Notes: generated from the letters alone by a model not told the origin. A DNA stretch of 64,000 bases from Phycisphaerales bacterium (GCA_016716475.1 JADJWG010000001.1:372001-436000); one strand, 5' to 3'; counted from the stretch's first letter, positions 9,158 through 18,445 are shown. Translations and numbers: made by a program.

Positions 9158-10497
9158 CGCTTCGCTCGTTCGTCAGCCGCCCGTCGGGCATACTCCGCGC
9201 GCCACGCCCGCAGCGCTGCCGCCTGTTGCGCCTCGTGGCCACGGGTCGTCGGATTGTAATACGTCTTGTGTGTACCGAGGTAGTCCTGCGGAACCCAACC
9301 CAGCGGATCGGTATGCGGATAGATGTACCCCTGGCCCCGCCCAAGGCGCGCCGCGCCGGGGTAGTGCGCATCCTGCAGATGCGGCGGCACCGGCAGCGTC
9401 AGCCCGTTCCGCACGTCCTCCCGGGCGGCATGAATGCCCAGGGTCACCGCATTCGATTTCGGGGCACAAGCGATGTAAACCGCCGCCTGCGCCAACGCGT
9501 ACTCGCACTCCGGCAAGCCCACAAGCTGTGTGATCTGCAACGCTGCGGCGGCCAGTACGGCCGCCTGCGGGTCGGCGTTGCCGACGTCCTCGGAGGCGCA
9601 AATCGCAATGCGACGGGCGATGAAACGCGGATCTTCCCCGCCTTCGAGCATCCGCGCCAACCAGTACAAGGTCGCATCCGGATCGCTGCCGCGCATGCTC
9701 TTGATCAGCGCCGAAGCCACATCGTAGTGCGTATCCCCGCCGTCGTAATGAATGGCCTTCTGCTGGAGTGACTCGGCAGCTACTTCCAGCGTGACGTGCG
9801 GTGCCTTCGCGGGCGCGCGGGTCTGCGACAGCACCGCCACCTCCAGCCCCGCTAGCGCGCGCCGGGCGTCACCGTCGGCCCGTTCCGCCAGGAATCGCAG
9901 GGCCTCCTCGTCGCAGGTCGCCCCGGTCCGTCCGAGCCCGCGTTCTTCATCCGTGAGCGCGCGGCGCAACAGTGTCACGAGCTGCTCCGGTGTCAGTGGC
10001 CGAAATTCAAAGACCTGGCTGCGCGAAATGAGTGGCGAATTAACCGCGAAGAAAGGGTTCTCGGTTGTCGCGCCGATCAGGACCAGCACCCCTTCCTCGA
10101 CATCCTTCAGGAGTACATCCTGCTGCGCGCGGTTGAACCGGTGGATTTCGTCAAGAAACAGGACGGTCCGCTGCCGTTTGGCGGTGAGCCGCGCGCGGGC
10201 CGCCTCGAGCACGAGCCGGACATCCTTGACGCCGGCTTCGGCCGCATGCAGCGTCGTGAATTCCGCCCGGGTCTGCGTGGCGATCAGACGTGCGAGGGTC
10301 GTCTTGCCGCTCCCCGGCGGCCCGTACAGAATCGCACTGGTGAGCCGATCGGCTTCCAACAGGCGCCGCAGCAACTTGCCCGGTGCAGCAAAGTGCTCCT
10401 GCCCCACAAACTCGTCGAGTGTACGGGGGCGCATCCGCACCGGAAGTGGTTCGACGCTGTGAAATGCCGCGGCGCGCTGGTCGGCAAACAGGTCCAT
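9154..10497 (-). CDS. rarA: Replication-associated recombination protein A (AAA+ ATPase)
   Basis: RarA/MgsA is a clamp-loader-like AAA+ ATPase that acts at stalled replication forks. The 447-aa product (ATG at 10497, MDLFADQ) shows RMRPRTLDEFVGQEHF, a Walker A motif GPPGSGKTTLARLIA, Walker B VLFLDEIHRFN, sensor 1 GATTENPFFAVN and an arginine-finger region SRSQVFEFRPLT. The C-terminal MgsA domain is present (ALIKSMRGSDPDATLYWLARML, ASEDVGNADPQA). Length is normal. It overlaps the following cyclo-ligase by four bases. A start nine codons upstream exists but lacks family conservation. Confidence 0.95.
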   Translation of the reverse strand: MDLFADQRAAAFHSVEPLPVRMRPRTLDEFVGQEHFAAPGKLLRRLLEADRLTSAILYGPPGSGKTTLARLIATQTRAEFTTLHAAEAGVKDVRLVLEAARARLTAKRQRTVLFLDEIHRFNRAQQDVLLKDVEEGVLVLIGATTENPFFAVNSPLISRSQVFEFRPLTPEQLVTLLRRALTDEERGLGRTGATCDEEALRFLAERADGDARRALAGLEVAVLSQTRAPAKAPHVTLEVAAESLQQKAIHYDGGDTHYDVASALIKSMRGSDPDATLYWLARMLEGGEDPRFIARRIAICASEDVGNADPQAAVLAAAALQITQLVGLPECEYALAQAAVYIACAPKSNAVTLGIHAAREDVRNGLTLPVPPHLQDAHYPGAARLGRGQGYIYPHTDPLGWVPQDYLGTHKTYYNPTTRGHEAQQAAALRAWRAEYARRAADERAKR

Positions 10498-10661
10498 GAC
10501 CGCACAGTATAGCGAGTCCGACACGTGCGGCCCTTACGACAGTCTTGAGGCAATGCTGGAACCGCGCCGCACTCGTGGAGTGGGGGAGGATCGCGTAACT
10601 GCGGAAGCAGGGCTCTCTTCCGACCACAACCCGAAGGCGAGAGGGTGTCTGGGGCGCGCTG

Positions 10662-11840
10662 CTACTGCCCGTTGAGCGTCAGGTTGCGGCCGTCTTCACC
10701 CGGCTCGAAGAAGTGCGCGCGCTGCATATCGACATGGAGGCGCGCCGGCGCGCCTTCGTCCACACGGCTGCGGGCATCGATGCGGGCGATCAGGTGCTCA
10801 TGGCGGGGCGTACCGCAATACACGTCCGTGCGGTCGCCCAGCGGCTCGACTACGGTGACCTGCACGTCGAGCACCTGGTCGGCCGGTTGTCCGCCGGCGG
10901 GTTGCAGGGCCTCCGGGCGGATCCCCATCACCACCTCGCGATCTACGAACGGCGCGAGCCGCTCACGGTGCGCGGGGGCGATCGCCAGCTTGCAGGCCCC
11001 GTCATTGAAGTGCAGCGCGTCTCCAGTACGTTCCAGGCGCCCGGCGAGGAAGTTCATCGGCGGTGTCCCGACAAAGCCGGCCACGAAGCGATTGGTGGGG
11101 CGCTCGTACACGTCGTAGGGTGATGCGGCCTGGTGGATCAACCCGTCTTTCATCACCACGACACGATCGCCGAGTGTCATCGCCTCTTCCTGATCGTGGG
11201 TCACATAGACCGTGGTGGTCTGTACCTTGCGATGCAGCCGCTTGATCTCGGCCCGCATGCCGATCCGTAGTTTTGCATCCAGGTTGGATAACGGCTCGTC
11301 GAAGAGGAATGCCTTGGGATTGCGGACAATCGCCCGCCCCACGGCCACGCGCTGCCGCTGGCCACCGGAAAGCGCCCGGGGGCGGCGCTGGAGCAACTCG
11401 CGAATCCCGAGGATGTCGGCCGCTTCGAGCACGCGGCGATCGATGTCGCGGCGTTCTTCGCGGGCCTTGCGCCACAGCCCGTTGGCCACGAGGAAGCCGA
11501 GCGGGTTGTCCCACGCACCGTACTTCCGGCGCAACAGCAGACCAAACGCCATGTTCTTGTAGCAGGTCATGTGCGGGTACAAGGCATAGTTCTGGAAGAC
11601 CATCGCGATGTCGCGATCCTTCGGGGCCACGCCATTGACGACCCGGTCGCCGATGCGGATCTCACCGGCCGTGATGTCTTCGAGCCCGGCCACCATCCGC
11701 AGTGTCGTGCTCTTGCCGCAACCGGAGGGGCCGACAAGGACGACAAACTCGCGGTCCTGGATCAGCAGATTGATGCTGTCGACGGCCTTGATTTCGCCGG
11801 GATAAATCTTGGTGACGTTGGAGAGCCGAACCTCGGCCAT
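10662..11840 (-). CDS. Sugar ABC transporter ATP-binding protein (UgpC/MsmK/MalK family)
   Basis: The cytoplasmic motor of CUT1-type sugar importers. The ATG at 11840 has an upstream GAGGCAGG Shine-Dalgarno and gives 392 aa. Walker A is GPSGCGKSTTLRMVAGLE, the Q-loop is AMVFQNYALYPHMT, the signature is LSGGQRQRVAVGRAI, Walker B is AFLFDEPLSNLDAKL and the switch His is in VYVTHDQEEAMTLGD. The C-terminal regulatory OB/TOBE region follows (FVGTPPMNFLAGRL to the end). Unusual is an insertion of roughly 30 residues in the helical subdomain between MAFGLLLRR and VLEAADILGI (YGAWDNPLGFLVANGLWRK in its middle). It lies about 4 kb from the transporter permeases and may energise them. The frame extends 64 codons upstream without support. 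Confidence 0.92.
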   Translation of the reverse strand: MAEVRLSNVTKIYPGEIKAVDSINLLIQDREFVVLVGPSGCGKSTTLRMVAGLEDITAGEIRIGDRVVNGVAPKDRDIAMVFQNYALYPHMTCYKNMAFGLLLRRKYGAWDNPLGFLVANGLWRKAREERRDIDRRVLEAADILGIRELLQRRPRALSGGQRQRVAVGRAIVRNPKAFLFDEPLSNLDAKLRIGMRAEIKRLHRKVQTTTVYVTHDQEEAMTLGDRVVVMKDGLIHQAASPYDVYERPTNRFVAGFVGTPPMNFLAGRLERTGDALHFNDGACKLAIAPAHRERLAPFVDREVVMGIRPEALQPAGGQPADQVLDVQVTVVEPLGDRTDVYCGTPRHEHLIARIDARSRVDEGAPARLHVDMQRAHFFEPGEDGRNLTLNGQ

Positions 11841-12265
11841 GCCTGCCTCACATACGAAACACCAATGAAAGCCGAGCTGTTGCAGATGCCTCGAATATAC
11901 GGGGCCTGCGCCCCTTGGGCAAGACGAGTCCCGACCGGTCTGTTCCCCCAAGCTCCGGGGGCGCTGCCGGGGGCTCCTTTGGCGCGGAAAACCGGCATTC
12001 GTGACTTGCCACAGCCGCCAATTATTTCGCATGCTTGGTGTGATTCGGCCGTGGCAGCCACCGAGCTGGGCGACCCGAAGTCGCCGACGGGGTGTGGCGG
12101 AGCCGACGAATCATCTCTGGGTGGACGGCTGTGCAGTACAGCCGCCACCCGTTTTTTACCGCCGGACACACGTAACGGGCCGTCAATACCCCTCCGAGCA
12201 CGGTCTGCACATGCCCCCACCTGTCCCCAATCGGCGGCATACCGCGGCACACGGGTCTCGGTCCG
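11841..12265. other. 425-bp intergenic stretch, no protein gene supported
   Basis: Lies between the start of the ATPase gene and the stop of the TPR gene, both on the minus strand. Open frames here have no start signal or recognisable protein. It does contain small hairpins, including GGCGAC-CCGAA-GTCGCC at 12069-12085, and a plus-strand terminator-like structure at 12119-12157. A promoter for the ATPase gene is expected but no clear sigma-70 boxes were found. Confidence 0.5.
12119..12157 (+). terminator. Rho-independent terminator-like hairpin
   Basis: A stem of about 13 base pairs with one bulged A (GGGTGGACGGCTGT pairing with ACAGCCGCCACCC, loop GCAGT) is followed directly by GTTTTTT on the plus strand. 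No plus-strand protein gene precedes it. On the minus strand the same stem lacks a U tract, so it does not look like a normal terminator for the TPR gene. It may end an unrecognised plus-strand RNA. Confidence 0.5.
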
Positions 12266-13945
12266 CTACGCGCCGTCCGTGCCGCCGGCCAACAGGTAGC
12301 TCGCACGATATGCTTCGTTGTCGGGGAAGAGATGCAGCGCTTCCCGGAAGTCGCTTCTGGCAAGAGGGGTCCGGCCGAGTTCCAGCAGGTCCTGCCCCCG
12401 CGCGTGGTAAGCCGATGCGAGCTGCTGCCGCAGGGCAGCATTCTGCGGATCGAGTCGGAACGCCTGCCGAAACGCATCCACGGCGTTATCAAAGAACAGG
12501 TGGGCCTGTTGCTGGGTGCCGAACACGACCAGCGTGTCGATCGCGCGCTGGCGATAGGTCGCTTGCTGCGGATACAGGTCCGCCGCCCGCAGGTACGCCG
12601 CCGTCGCCTCGCGGAGCTTGCCGCGCGCTTCAAGCTGCTCGCCCTGCGCCAAACGGGCGTTCGCCAGCGTCTCCTTATAGGTGCGGTTGTCGCGCGCCAT
12701 GTCGTACGCCACCTGGTACGCCACCAGCTCGGCGTTGATCTCCCCAGCGCGCGCTTCCCGGCGGGATTGCAGCACGCGTCCGGCGGAGTACGCACCCCGG
12801 GCCACGCGTGCCCGTAGCGTTTCCGGCGCCCCGGACAGCAAGTCCGCGGCGCGGCGGTACTCCTGCGCTGCCTGGTCGTAGCGCCCCCGCGTGGCCTGCT
12901 GCTCCGCCTGCGCGAGATAGGTTTCACCTTGTACGCGGCGCGCTTCGGCGTAGCCGGGGTCGAGATCGCGGGCGCGGTTCAGATGTGTGTGAGCACGCGC
13001 CAATTCGCCGCGCTCCAGGGCCTCTCGCCCGAGCCCGACGTACGCGGTTGCGAGATCGCGACGCACCCCCGCTTCCGTACCCGCCTGCTGCGCCGACTGC
13101 TGAAATGCCGTAGCCGCCGCGTCGAAGCGTGTCTGCCGCAGGTAGATCCGGCCAACCAGTTGCTGCAGAAACGCCGAATTCTGCGAACGCCGCGCAAGCT
13201 CGGTCAGCTTCGTTTCGAGCTGGCGAAGCTGATCCGGCTGTGCGCTGCGCACCGCATTACCGTATTGCAGCAGTCCGTTCAGCGGATCGCCCTGTCTCAG
13301 GAGCGCATCTCCGAGCGCGATCTGCGCCGCGGTGTGTTCACCATTGCGCTCGGTCAAGGCGACCAGCAGGCGCACCCCTTCCTGCTGTTGAGCCGGTGCC
13401 GCGAGCAGCGCGCGGGCCTGGCGGAACACGTCCTCGTCGCTGCGCTGGAGTATCCGCGCATTGCGGACGTCATGGTCGTACCCCGCCTGCCCGTCCATCG
13501 CGTGTGCTTTCTGGAACAGTCGCTCCGCTTCCGCGTACCGCCGCCGGCTCATCTCCACGTGCCCCAACCCCTGGACGGCAACCGCATGGCGCGGGTTCTC
13601 CGCGAGTACGGCTTCAAATACCTGCGCAGCGCCACTTGCATCGCCCCCTTCCAGCCGTTCGAAGCCCGCCTTCAAGGCACGACCGTGGGCAGCGGCCTGT
13701 GGATGTGCAGGTGTGTCCGCCGGTGCGACACCACCATGCACCGCCTGGCGTAGCCCCGCAAACACATCCACTTTGCCTCCGAGCGTGTCCGCCGCGATCC
13801 CCTGGCCGTCGAACCGCACGAGGGTCGCGGGCGTAAAGGGGCTGGTGCGCTTACCGGACGTGGAGGCCCGGCTGAGTGGGGAGCCGGTGGTCGGAGCGCC
13901 CCAACCAGCGCTGCCGGTCGAACTGGCTGTACCCACGACGATCAT
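12266..13945 (-). CDS. Tetratricopeptide-repeat protein
   Basis: A 559-aa protein (ATG at 13945) built largely of TPR-like helical pairs. Examples are AAQVFEAVLAENPRHAVAVQ (N-terminal third), AEAERLFQKAHAMDG, AATAFQQSAQQAGTEAG, AHTHLNRARDLDPGYAEAR, AAQEYRRAADLL and AVDAFRQAFRLDPQNAALRQ near the C-terminus, ending with ARSDFREALHLFPDNEAYRA. The N-terminus (MIVVGTASSTG) leads into a low-complexity linker rather than a clear signal peptide. Such proteins are scaffolds for protein contacts; no enzymatic domain is visible and no partner can be named. The start is uncertain; a start 11 codons upstream is possible. It stands alone between two intergenic regions. Confidence 0.8.
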   Translation of the reverse strand: MIVVGTASSTGSAGWGAPTTGSPLSRASTSGKRTSPFTPATLVRFDGQGIAADTLGGKVDVFAGLRQAVHGGVAPADTPAHPQAAAHGRALKAGFERLEGGDASGAAQVFEAVLAENPRHAVAVQGLGHVEMSRRRYAEAERLFQKAHAMDGQAGYDHDVRNARILQRSDEDVFRQARALLAAPAQQQEGVRLLVALTERNGEHTAAQIALGDALLRQGDPLNGLLQYGNAVRSAQPDQLRQLETKLTELARRSQNSAFLQQLVGRIYLRQTRFDAAATAFQQSAQQAGTEAGVRRDLATAYVGLGREALERGELARAHTHLNRARDLDPGYAEARRVQGETYLAQAEQQATRGRYDQAAQEYRRAADLLSGAPETLRARVARGAYSAGRVLQSRREARAGEINAELVAYQVAYDMARDNRTYKETLANARLAQGEQLEARGKLREATAAYLRAADLYPQQATYRQRAIDTLVVFGTQQQAHLFFDNAVDAFRQAFRLDPQNAALRQQLASAYHARGQDLLELGRTPLARSDFREALHLFPDNEAYRASYLLAGGTDGA

Positions 13946-14101
13946 GTGGACGCTCCGTGCGGGGCACACCGACCCCACCCGGAAAGGGTGTGAAATGTCT
14001 GTCGCGGAAACAAGCCCCCATCGGGGATGACTTGACCATTCGACGTGCGCCGCCGGTTTGCGATGAGCCCTTATCGGGCAACAACGCTCGGAACACCCCG
14101 A

Positions 14102-15799
14102 TTACGGAAGATCGTAAATCACCTGAATCACTGCAAAATCGGCGAGGTCCACGTCATGATCGCCGTCCGTATCCCCCGCCAGGCAGAAGTGCCCCGGGAC
14201 ATACGGCGTATCCGGACTTCGCAGGCAGAAGAACAGCAGTCCGAGATCGGCCGCATTTACCGTGCCGTCCCCGTTGTAGTCCCCTGCCGGGTTGGTCGCA
14301 TAAACCTCGAATTCCGCGATGCGCGTCAGGTTGTCCAGCCCAGCGTCGTTGATGACCAGCCGGACGAACCGCGCGGTGACTGGCGTGATGAAAGTGCGGG
14401 CCGTGCTCGCCTGCGCTGGGCGGTTGTACTCCATGCTGTGAATCTGCCACGGCCCATGCGGGCTGTCCGCGGTCTGGAACATGAACGCCTCGGTGTCGAA
14501 CACCGGGGAATCGCCCGTTGCGCTCGTGTGGTAGACGACGAATCCGTTCAGCACGCGGGGGCGACCCAGATCCAGGCGCAGCCAGTGCGGCACGGGCAGC
14601 GAGTTCGAGATCCAGCGGCTCGCCGACGAAATCACGCCGTCAATGGCCTTCATTCCGTCCCCCGAATCCGTCGCCACGGCGACCGCGCTGCCGCTGATGT
14701 TCTGCCCCGACGGCAATCCGGGCAGCATGGCGGGGGTATACAAAGGCGTGGAACTGCCGGCCGGGTAATCCAGGGTGCAGGCGTACTGGAAGGCATCCCA
14801 CAGGTCATTGTTCGGCCCCGGCGGGCCGATGGTGCGCAGGTACTCGATCGAGTACTGCGCCCAGGCGCCGGCATCATAGGGGTAGATGAACCAGTTGGCC
14901 GTAACGATCGGATGCGCGCCGGCCGTCTGGTTCCACGCATGCAGATCCGCGAAGGCGCCATGCAGGAACTGGGCGCTGGCGGCTTCGCTCGCGGCGTTGC
15001 CGACGTTCACGCCACGGTTCCACTCGGTCAGGTATACGGGCTTGTCCCCGAAACCACGGCTGCGGATGACCGCCAATTGGCTGATGTAGCCCGCTTGCAG
15101 CTCACCTCGTGAAATCGTCGCATCGTTCCAGGGCGCGGCGTACGCATGGATCGCGAAGCCGTCGACCTCGTCGGGCGTCAGCAGGTCGCACATCGCCGCC
15201 AGGTACGCGTTGCCATCCATGTGCCGCACGCCCGGGATCACGCCGCCCGGCGACACCGGCCCCAGCAGAACGATCTGCGGTCCCAACGGACTCGGCACGG
15301 CCCGCAGAGCGTTACGTATCTGGCGGTACTGCTGCACGTACTCGGCCGGCGAAAGGACCTGCCCACCCCATTCATCGAGGATGTTCTGCTCATTGCCGAC
15401 CTGCCAGATGTGGGCGACGTTTGCGAGTTGCTGCGCGGCCGTTTGCACATCCACGAGGTACTGCGTCAGGTTCTGCGTGAAGGGGATGTTCTCGCCCCAG
15501 TTGCGCTGCACACGCACGATCAAGGTATGCCCACGGGAGACGGCGGTATGGAAGCGATTGTCGCGCTGCCAGACGGGCCCCCACCAGAAATCGCTGTTGG
15601 TGAGGACGGTTTCGAGCGACCAGATGCCTTTGCCACCGGTCATGGCTTCAACATTGGCGGCGGCCGGGTCGCCGTACCAGTGAATGCCGTAGAGCCAGGG
15701 GGATTCGGCCACGGTGTTCACCGGGCTGATGAAAAGCAGGAGAACCGCGGCGGCCCCCAAGGCGCGACCCGATGTACACACGGCCTTGCTGGTTTGCAT
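14102..15799 (-). CDS. Secreted glycosidase-like protein with discoidin and dockerin-type repeats
   Basis: A 565-aa exported protein. The ATG at 15799 follows a good Shine-Dalgarno (AGAGGAAG) and opens a signal peptide (ALGAAAVLLLFISPVNTVA). Residues about 30-350 resemble a TIM-barrel glycoside hydrolase (WLYGIHWYGDP, IWQVGNEQNIL, VDGFAIHAYAAPWND, PVYLTEWNRG); the Glu residues in GNEQN and LTEWN are plausible acid/base and nucleophile of a clan A enzyme. A discoidin/F5-8C-like carbohydrate-binding domain follows (AIDGVISSASRWISNSLP, HWLRLDLGRPRVLNGFVV, ARFVRLVINDAG, IAEFEVYA). The C-terminus has two dockerin-type calcium loops (GDYNGDGTVNAADLGLL, GDTDGDHDVDLADFAVI). Substrate is unknown. The clan assignment is by motif only. 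Confidence 0.82.
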   Translation of the reverse strand: MQTSKAVCTSGRALGAAAVLLLFISPVNTVAESPWLYGIHWYGDPAAANVEAMTGGKGIWSLETVLTNSDFWWGPVWQRDNRFHTAVSRGHTLIVRVQRNWGENIPFTQNLTQYLVDVQTAAQQLANVAHIWQVGNEQNILDEWGGQVLSPAEYVQQYRQIRNALRAVPSPLGPQIVLLGPVSPGGVIPGVRHMDGNAYLAAMCDLLTPDEVDGFAIHAYAAPWNDATISRGELQAGYISQLAVIRSRGFGDKPVYLTEWNRGVNVGNAASEAASAQFLHGAFADLHAWNQTAGAHPIVTANWFIYPYDAGAWAQYSIEYLRTIGPPGPNNDLWDAFQYACTLDYPAGSSTPLYTPAMLPGLPSGQNISGSAVAVATDSGDGMKAIDGVISSASRWISNSLPVPHWLRLDLGRPRVLNGFVVYHTSATGDSPVFDTEAFMFQTADSPHGPWQIHSMEYNRPAQASTARTFITPVTARFVRLVINDAGLDNLTRIAEFEVYATNPAGDYNGDGTVNAADLGLLFFCLRSPDTPYVPGHFCLAGDTDGDHDVDLADFAVIQVIYDLP

Positions 15800-16141
15800 C
15801 GCTTCCTCTGTATCACCGAATGGAACGATCCTTCCTGCGCGCATTGTATCGGTGCCGGCTTGATCGTCGAAGTAACCTCTACCGCACGCTGCCGACAGGT
15901 CCGAAAAAACCAAGTGAGTTGGCGGATTGCAGCGCGCGTCTGCGCGGGGAATCTCAAGTGACGAAGATCAAGCGAAAATCCAGTAGATACTTCTTGAGCC
16001 CACGATGGTCGGCGAGTACGCTCGGGTAGATTTGCAGTTGGCATTTGAACAACTTTACCCCCCCTCAGAGCGGGCGGATTCGTTCTCGGAGTGGAGTGCA
16101 AACCAGCAAGTTTTATTAACCCCCAGTGAGGAGAAGAAGCA
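15800..16141. other. Divergent intergenic region between two secreted-protein genes
   Basis: 342 bp between the minus-strand glycosidase-like gene and the plus-strand PEP-CTERM-like gene. It must hold both promoters. It is more A+T rich than the flanking genes and includes the run GTTTTATTAACCCCC just before the plus-strand ribosome-binding site. No clear paired -35/-10 boxes, hairpin or small gene was found. Confidence 0.5.
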
Positions 16142-17035
16142 ATGCGGAAGTTTCTCGGAGCAACCTTGTTAGTCGCTGCGCTGGTGGCGTCGGCCTCGGC
16201 CGGCGTCGTCACCGGCAACCCGGTGGCGGATGGGTGGACACTGCACGGCCACTCACTCGCGAACGGTGTGTATTCGCGCGGCACTGCGAACTACGGGTAC
16301 AACATCTACAGCAGCGCGATCCATGTCGCCAACGGCTCGAACCTGGCGATTTCCGACGGCGGCTACTCATGGCTGCCAGGTGACACCGTGCTGGGTATCG
16401 GCGGCGTGTTCACGGGCATCTCGGCGGCCAGCGCCGGCTGGGGCAGCATCAGTGGCAATTCGGTCAACTCCCAATTGTCACAGGCCCTTGGACCGAAGCT
16501 GATCGCCAAGTTCGGCACGAGCGCCGCGACGTTCTCCACCAGCACCATCGCGCCGGGCGCCGGCAACGGCGCCGCAAGCACCGCACTTGCAGGTACGGGT
16601 GGCGTTTTTGTCCGCACCTCGGGCTACTTCCACGCGACGAATCCGCTGCTCTCGCAGGATACCGACACGACCTGGACAGGCAACAACGGGCAACTGATGC
16701 TGCTTGACAAGGACAACCACATCAGCCGCAACGGCACCAGCGCGCCGGACAAGCGCGTCGCGCGCGTGATCTGGGAATACGACACCACCCTGGGGCATGT
16801 GCTCAGTTGGCAGATTCTGCTCAATGTCTCGCTGCTGGATCGCACGGCCGGTGGGTTCGGAGGACTGACGCCTCGGCCTGGTGACCTGGTGATCGCGTCC
16901 GTCCAGGACCGCGACGGGGTGTACACGGATTCGCTGGTGCGGTCTGTGATCCCCGCCCCCGGCGCGGTGCTGCTCGGCGCGCTGGGACTCGGCCTGATCG
17001 CCCGCCTCCGCCGCCACGTGGAACAGATGGCCTAA
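16142..17035 (+). CDS. PEP-CTERM-like exported protein
   Basis: A 297-aa exported protein of unknown function. The ATG is preceded by GAGGAGAAGAAGCA, a strong Shine-Dalgarno. A signal peptide is present (FLGATLLVAALVASASA, cleavage before GVV). The body is rich in Gly, Ser and Thr. The C-terminus has the tripartite sorting pattern of PEP-CTERM proteins: a short proline motif (VIPAPGAVL), a hydrophobic helix (LLGALGLGLIA) and a basic end (RLRRHVEQMA). The motif reads PAPGA rather than canonical PEP. Such tails are processed by exosortase in many envelope-producing bacteria; no exosortase gene is in this window. A strong terminator follows at 17111. No known enzymatic domain is recognised. Confidence 0.82.
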   Translation: MRKFLGATLLVAALVASASAGVVTGNPVADGWTLHGHSLANGVYSRGTANYGYNIYSSAIHVANGSNLAISDGGYSWLPGDTVLGIGGVFTGISAASAGWGSISGNSVNSQLSQALGPKLIAKFGTSAATFSTSTIAPGAGNGAASTALAGTGGVFVRTSGYFHATNPLLSQDTDTTWTGNNGQLMLLDKDNHISRNGTSAPDKRVARVIWEYDTTLGHVLSWQILLNVSLLDRTAGGFGGLTPRPGDLVIASVQDRDGVYTDSLVRSVIPAPGAVLLGALGLGLIARLRRHVEQMA

Positions 17036-17110
17036 CAGGCAATGGCTCGAAATGCTGACCGCCGGGTCGCACTCGGATAACACCTGTGCGGCCGTGGCTG
17101 TAATCTCACA

Positions 17111-17150
17111 AGGGAACGCCGCGGTGCCAAAGGGCGCCGCGGCGTTCCCT
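17111..17150. terminator. Strong, probably bidirectional terminator
   Basis: A perfect 14-bp inverted repeat: AGGGAACGCCGCGG at 17111-17124 and its complement at 17137-17150, with a 12-nt loop, followed by CGCTTCTTTCC on the plus strand. It sits between the convergent ends of the PEP-CTERM-like gene (plus) and the GT4 gene (minus), so it can serve both. The minus-strand tail lacks a good T run. Confidence 0.8.
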
Positions 17151-17163
17151 CGCTTCTTTCCAC

Positions 17164-18345
17164 CTACGGCGACGAAGTTGCCGCCCAAACCGCCTCCTGA
17201 AACGCGTGCCGACGCTCGTCGAGCACCTGCCGGTGATAGCGCCGCGCTACTTCCAGATTCCGCAGCGCCATCTGCGCCCGGCGCTCCGCATCTCCCAGCA
17301 CATCCCGAATCCGCGCCGCCAGCGCCGCCACGTCCCCTGCTGGAACCAGGTCCGCCTCCGGCAGCAATTCCGGAATTCCGCCAACCGCCGATGCGATGCA
17401 CGGCAACCCACGCGCCTGGGCCTCCAGAACCACCTTCGGCAGACCTTCCGTCCGCGAAGGCAGCACGAACAAATCAGCCAGGTCGAGCACCGCCCGCACC
17501 GCCGCCCCGCCCGGCAGCCGTCCTGCAAACCGTACCCGGCCCGTGATCCCGTGCTGACGCACCTGCCCTTCAAGTTGCGGTCGATACCGCCCGTCCCCAA
17601 CCATTGTCAGACGCACATCCAGCCCGGCCCGCACCACCGCTGCAACCGCGTCGATCAGCACGTCCGGACCCTTGTAGAGCTGCTCCAAAGATCCCACGAA
17701 GACCAGTTCGAACGACCCAGTTGCCCGGACGGGCCGCGGAACTGTGACGTACGCCTCATCGTCCAGTTCGATGCTTGAGTACGTCGTCACGAAGGCCCCA
17801 GCGGCGGCCGGGTAACGCTCCGGGAGCGTCCGCGCCGTCACATACGCCACCGCGCACCCCGTTGCACATTGCCGCCGTAAGACACGTGGCACCCACCAGC
17901 GCAGCCAGGGGCGCAGCGGCGACCGTACCCCGCCACCGGGCGCGAAGACCTCGTATGGATCCCCCACCACTTCCACCCCGAATGGCTGCCGCCGCGCCCG
18001 CAACAACCCTTCCAGCACGCCGCCCACCTGCCCCGGTACGCGGAGCACGGCCGCATCTCCGGGCCGCAGCGCCTCGGCGATGGCCCGTCGTACGCGAAGT
18101 CGCCGGTGCGCATACTCCCAGGGCCCTACGAAATACGGCACTGCGATAAAGCTCACACCCGGGCCGTCCGCCCGCCGGCTGCCGGTGGGTGCCGCCGCCG
18201 CATCCTGCACGCGCGCCACCACGGCCACCTGCTCAAAGACTCCGAGATATCGCCGCCAGAAGCCATAGTCGAACGCCTCCGGCGACCAGATAGCGCCGTC
18301 GAGCGTGCGATGAAAGCGGGCTTCGAGGGCTACCAGCACACGCAC
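17164..18345 (-). CDS. Glycosyltransferase family 4 protein
   Basis: A 393-aa retaining GT-B glycosyltransferase; members add sugars from nucleotide donors to glycans or lipids at the cytoplasmic face. The C-terminal Rossmann half is clear: LVFVGSLEQLYKGPDVLIDA, VRLTMVGDGRYRPQLEGQVR, VRFAGRLPGGAAVRAVLDLA, and the donor-site motif DLFVLPSRTEGLPKVVLEAQ followed by GLPCIASAVGGIPELL. The N-terminal acceptor half (MRVLVALEARFHRTLDGAIW) is variable, as usual. The glycan product is unknown. It is divergent from another GT4 gene 100 bp away, suggesting a small polysaccharide or glycolipid module. Confidence 0.9.
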   Translation of the reverse strand: MRVLVALEARFHRTLDGAIWSPEAFDYGFWRRYLGVFEQVAVVARVQDAAAAPTGSRRADGPGVSFIAVPYFVGPWEYAHRRLRVRRAIAEALRPGDAAVLRVPGQVGGVLEGLLRARRQPFGVEVVGDPYEVFAPGGGVRSPLRPWLRWWVPRVLRRQCATGCAVAYVTARTLPERYPAAAGAFVTTYSSIELDDEAYVTVPRPVRATGSFELVFVGSLEQLYKGPDVLIDAVAAVVRAGLDVRLTMVGDGRYRPQLEGQVRQHGITGRVRFAGRLPGGAAVRAVLDLADLFVLPSRTEGLPKVVLEAQARGLPCIASAVGGIPELLPEADLVPAGDVAALAARIRDVLGDAERRAQMALRNLEVARRYHRQVLDERRHAFQEAVWAATSSP

Positions 18346-18445
18346 GCCGCTGCTCCATGCCGTGAACCCGCCCGAGACCCTGCGGGCGAGATCGTGCCTA
18401 TTCCACGTTTCCCACGACCCGGCCGGTCGCTAGTCTATCACCACG

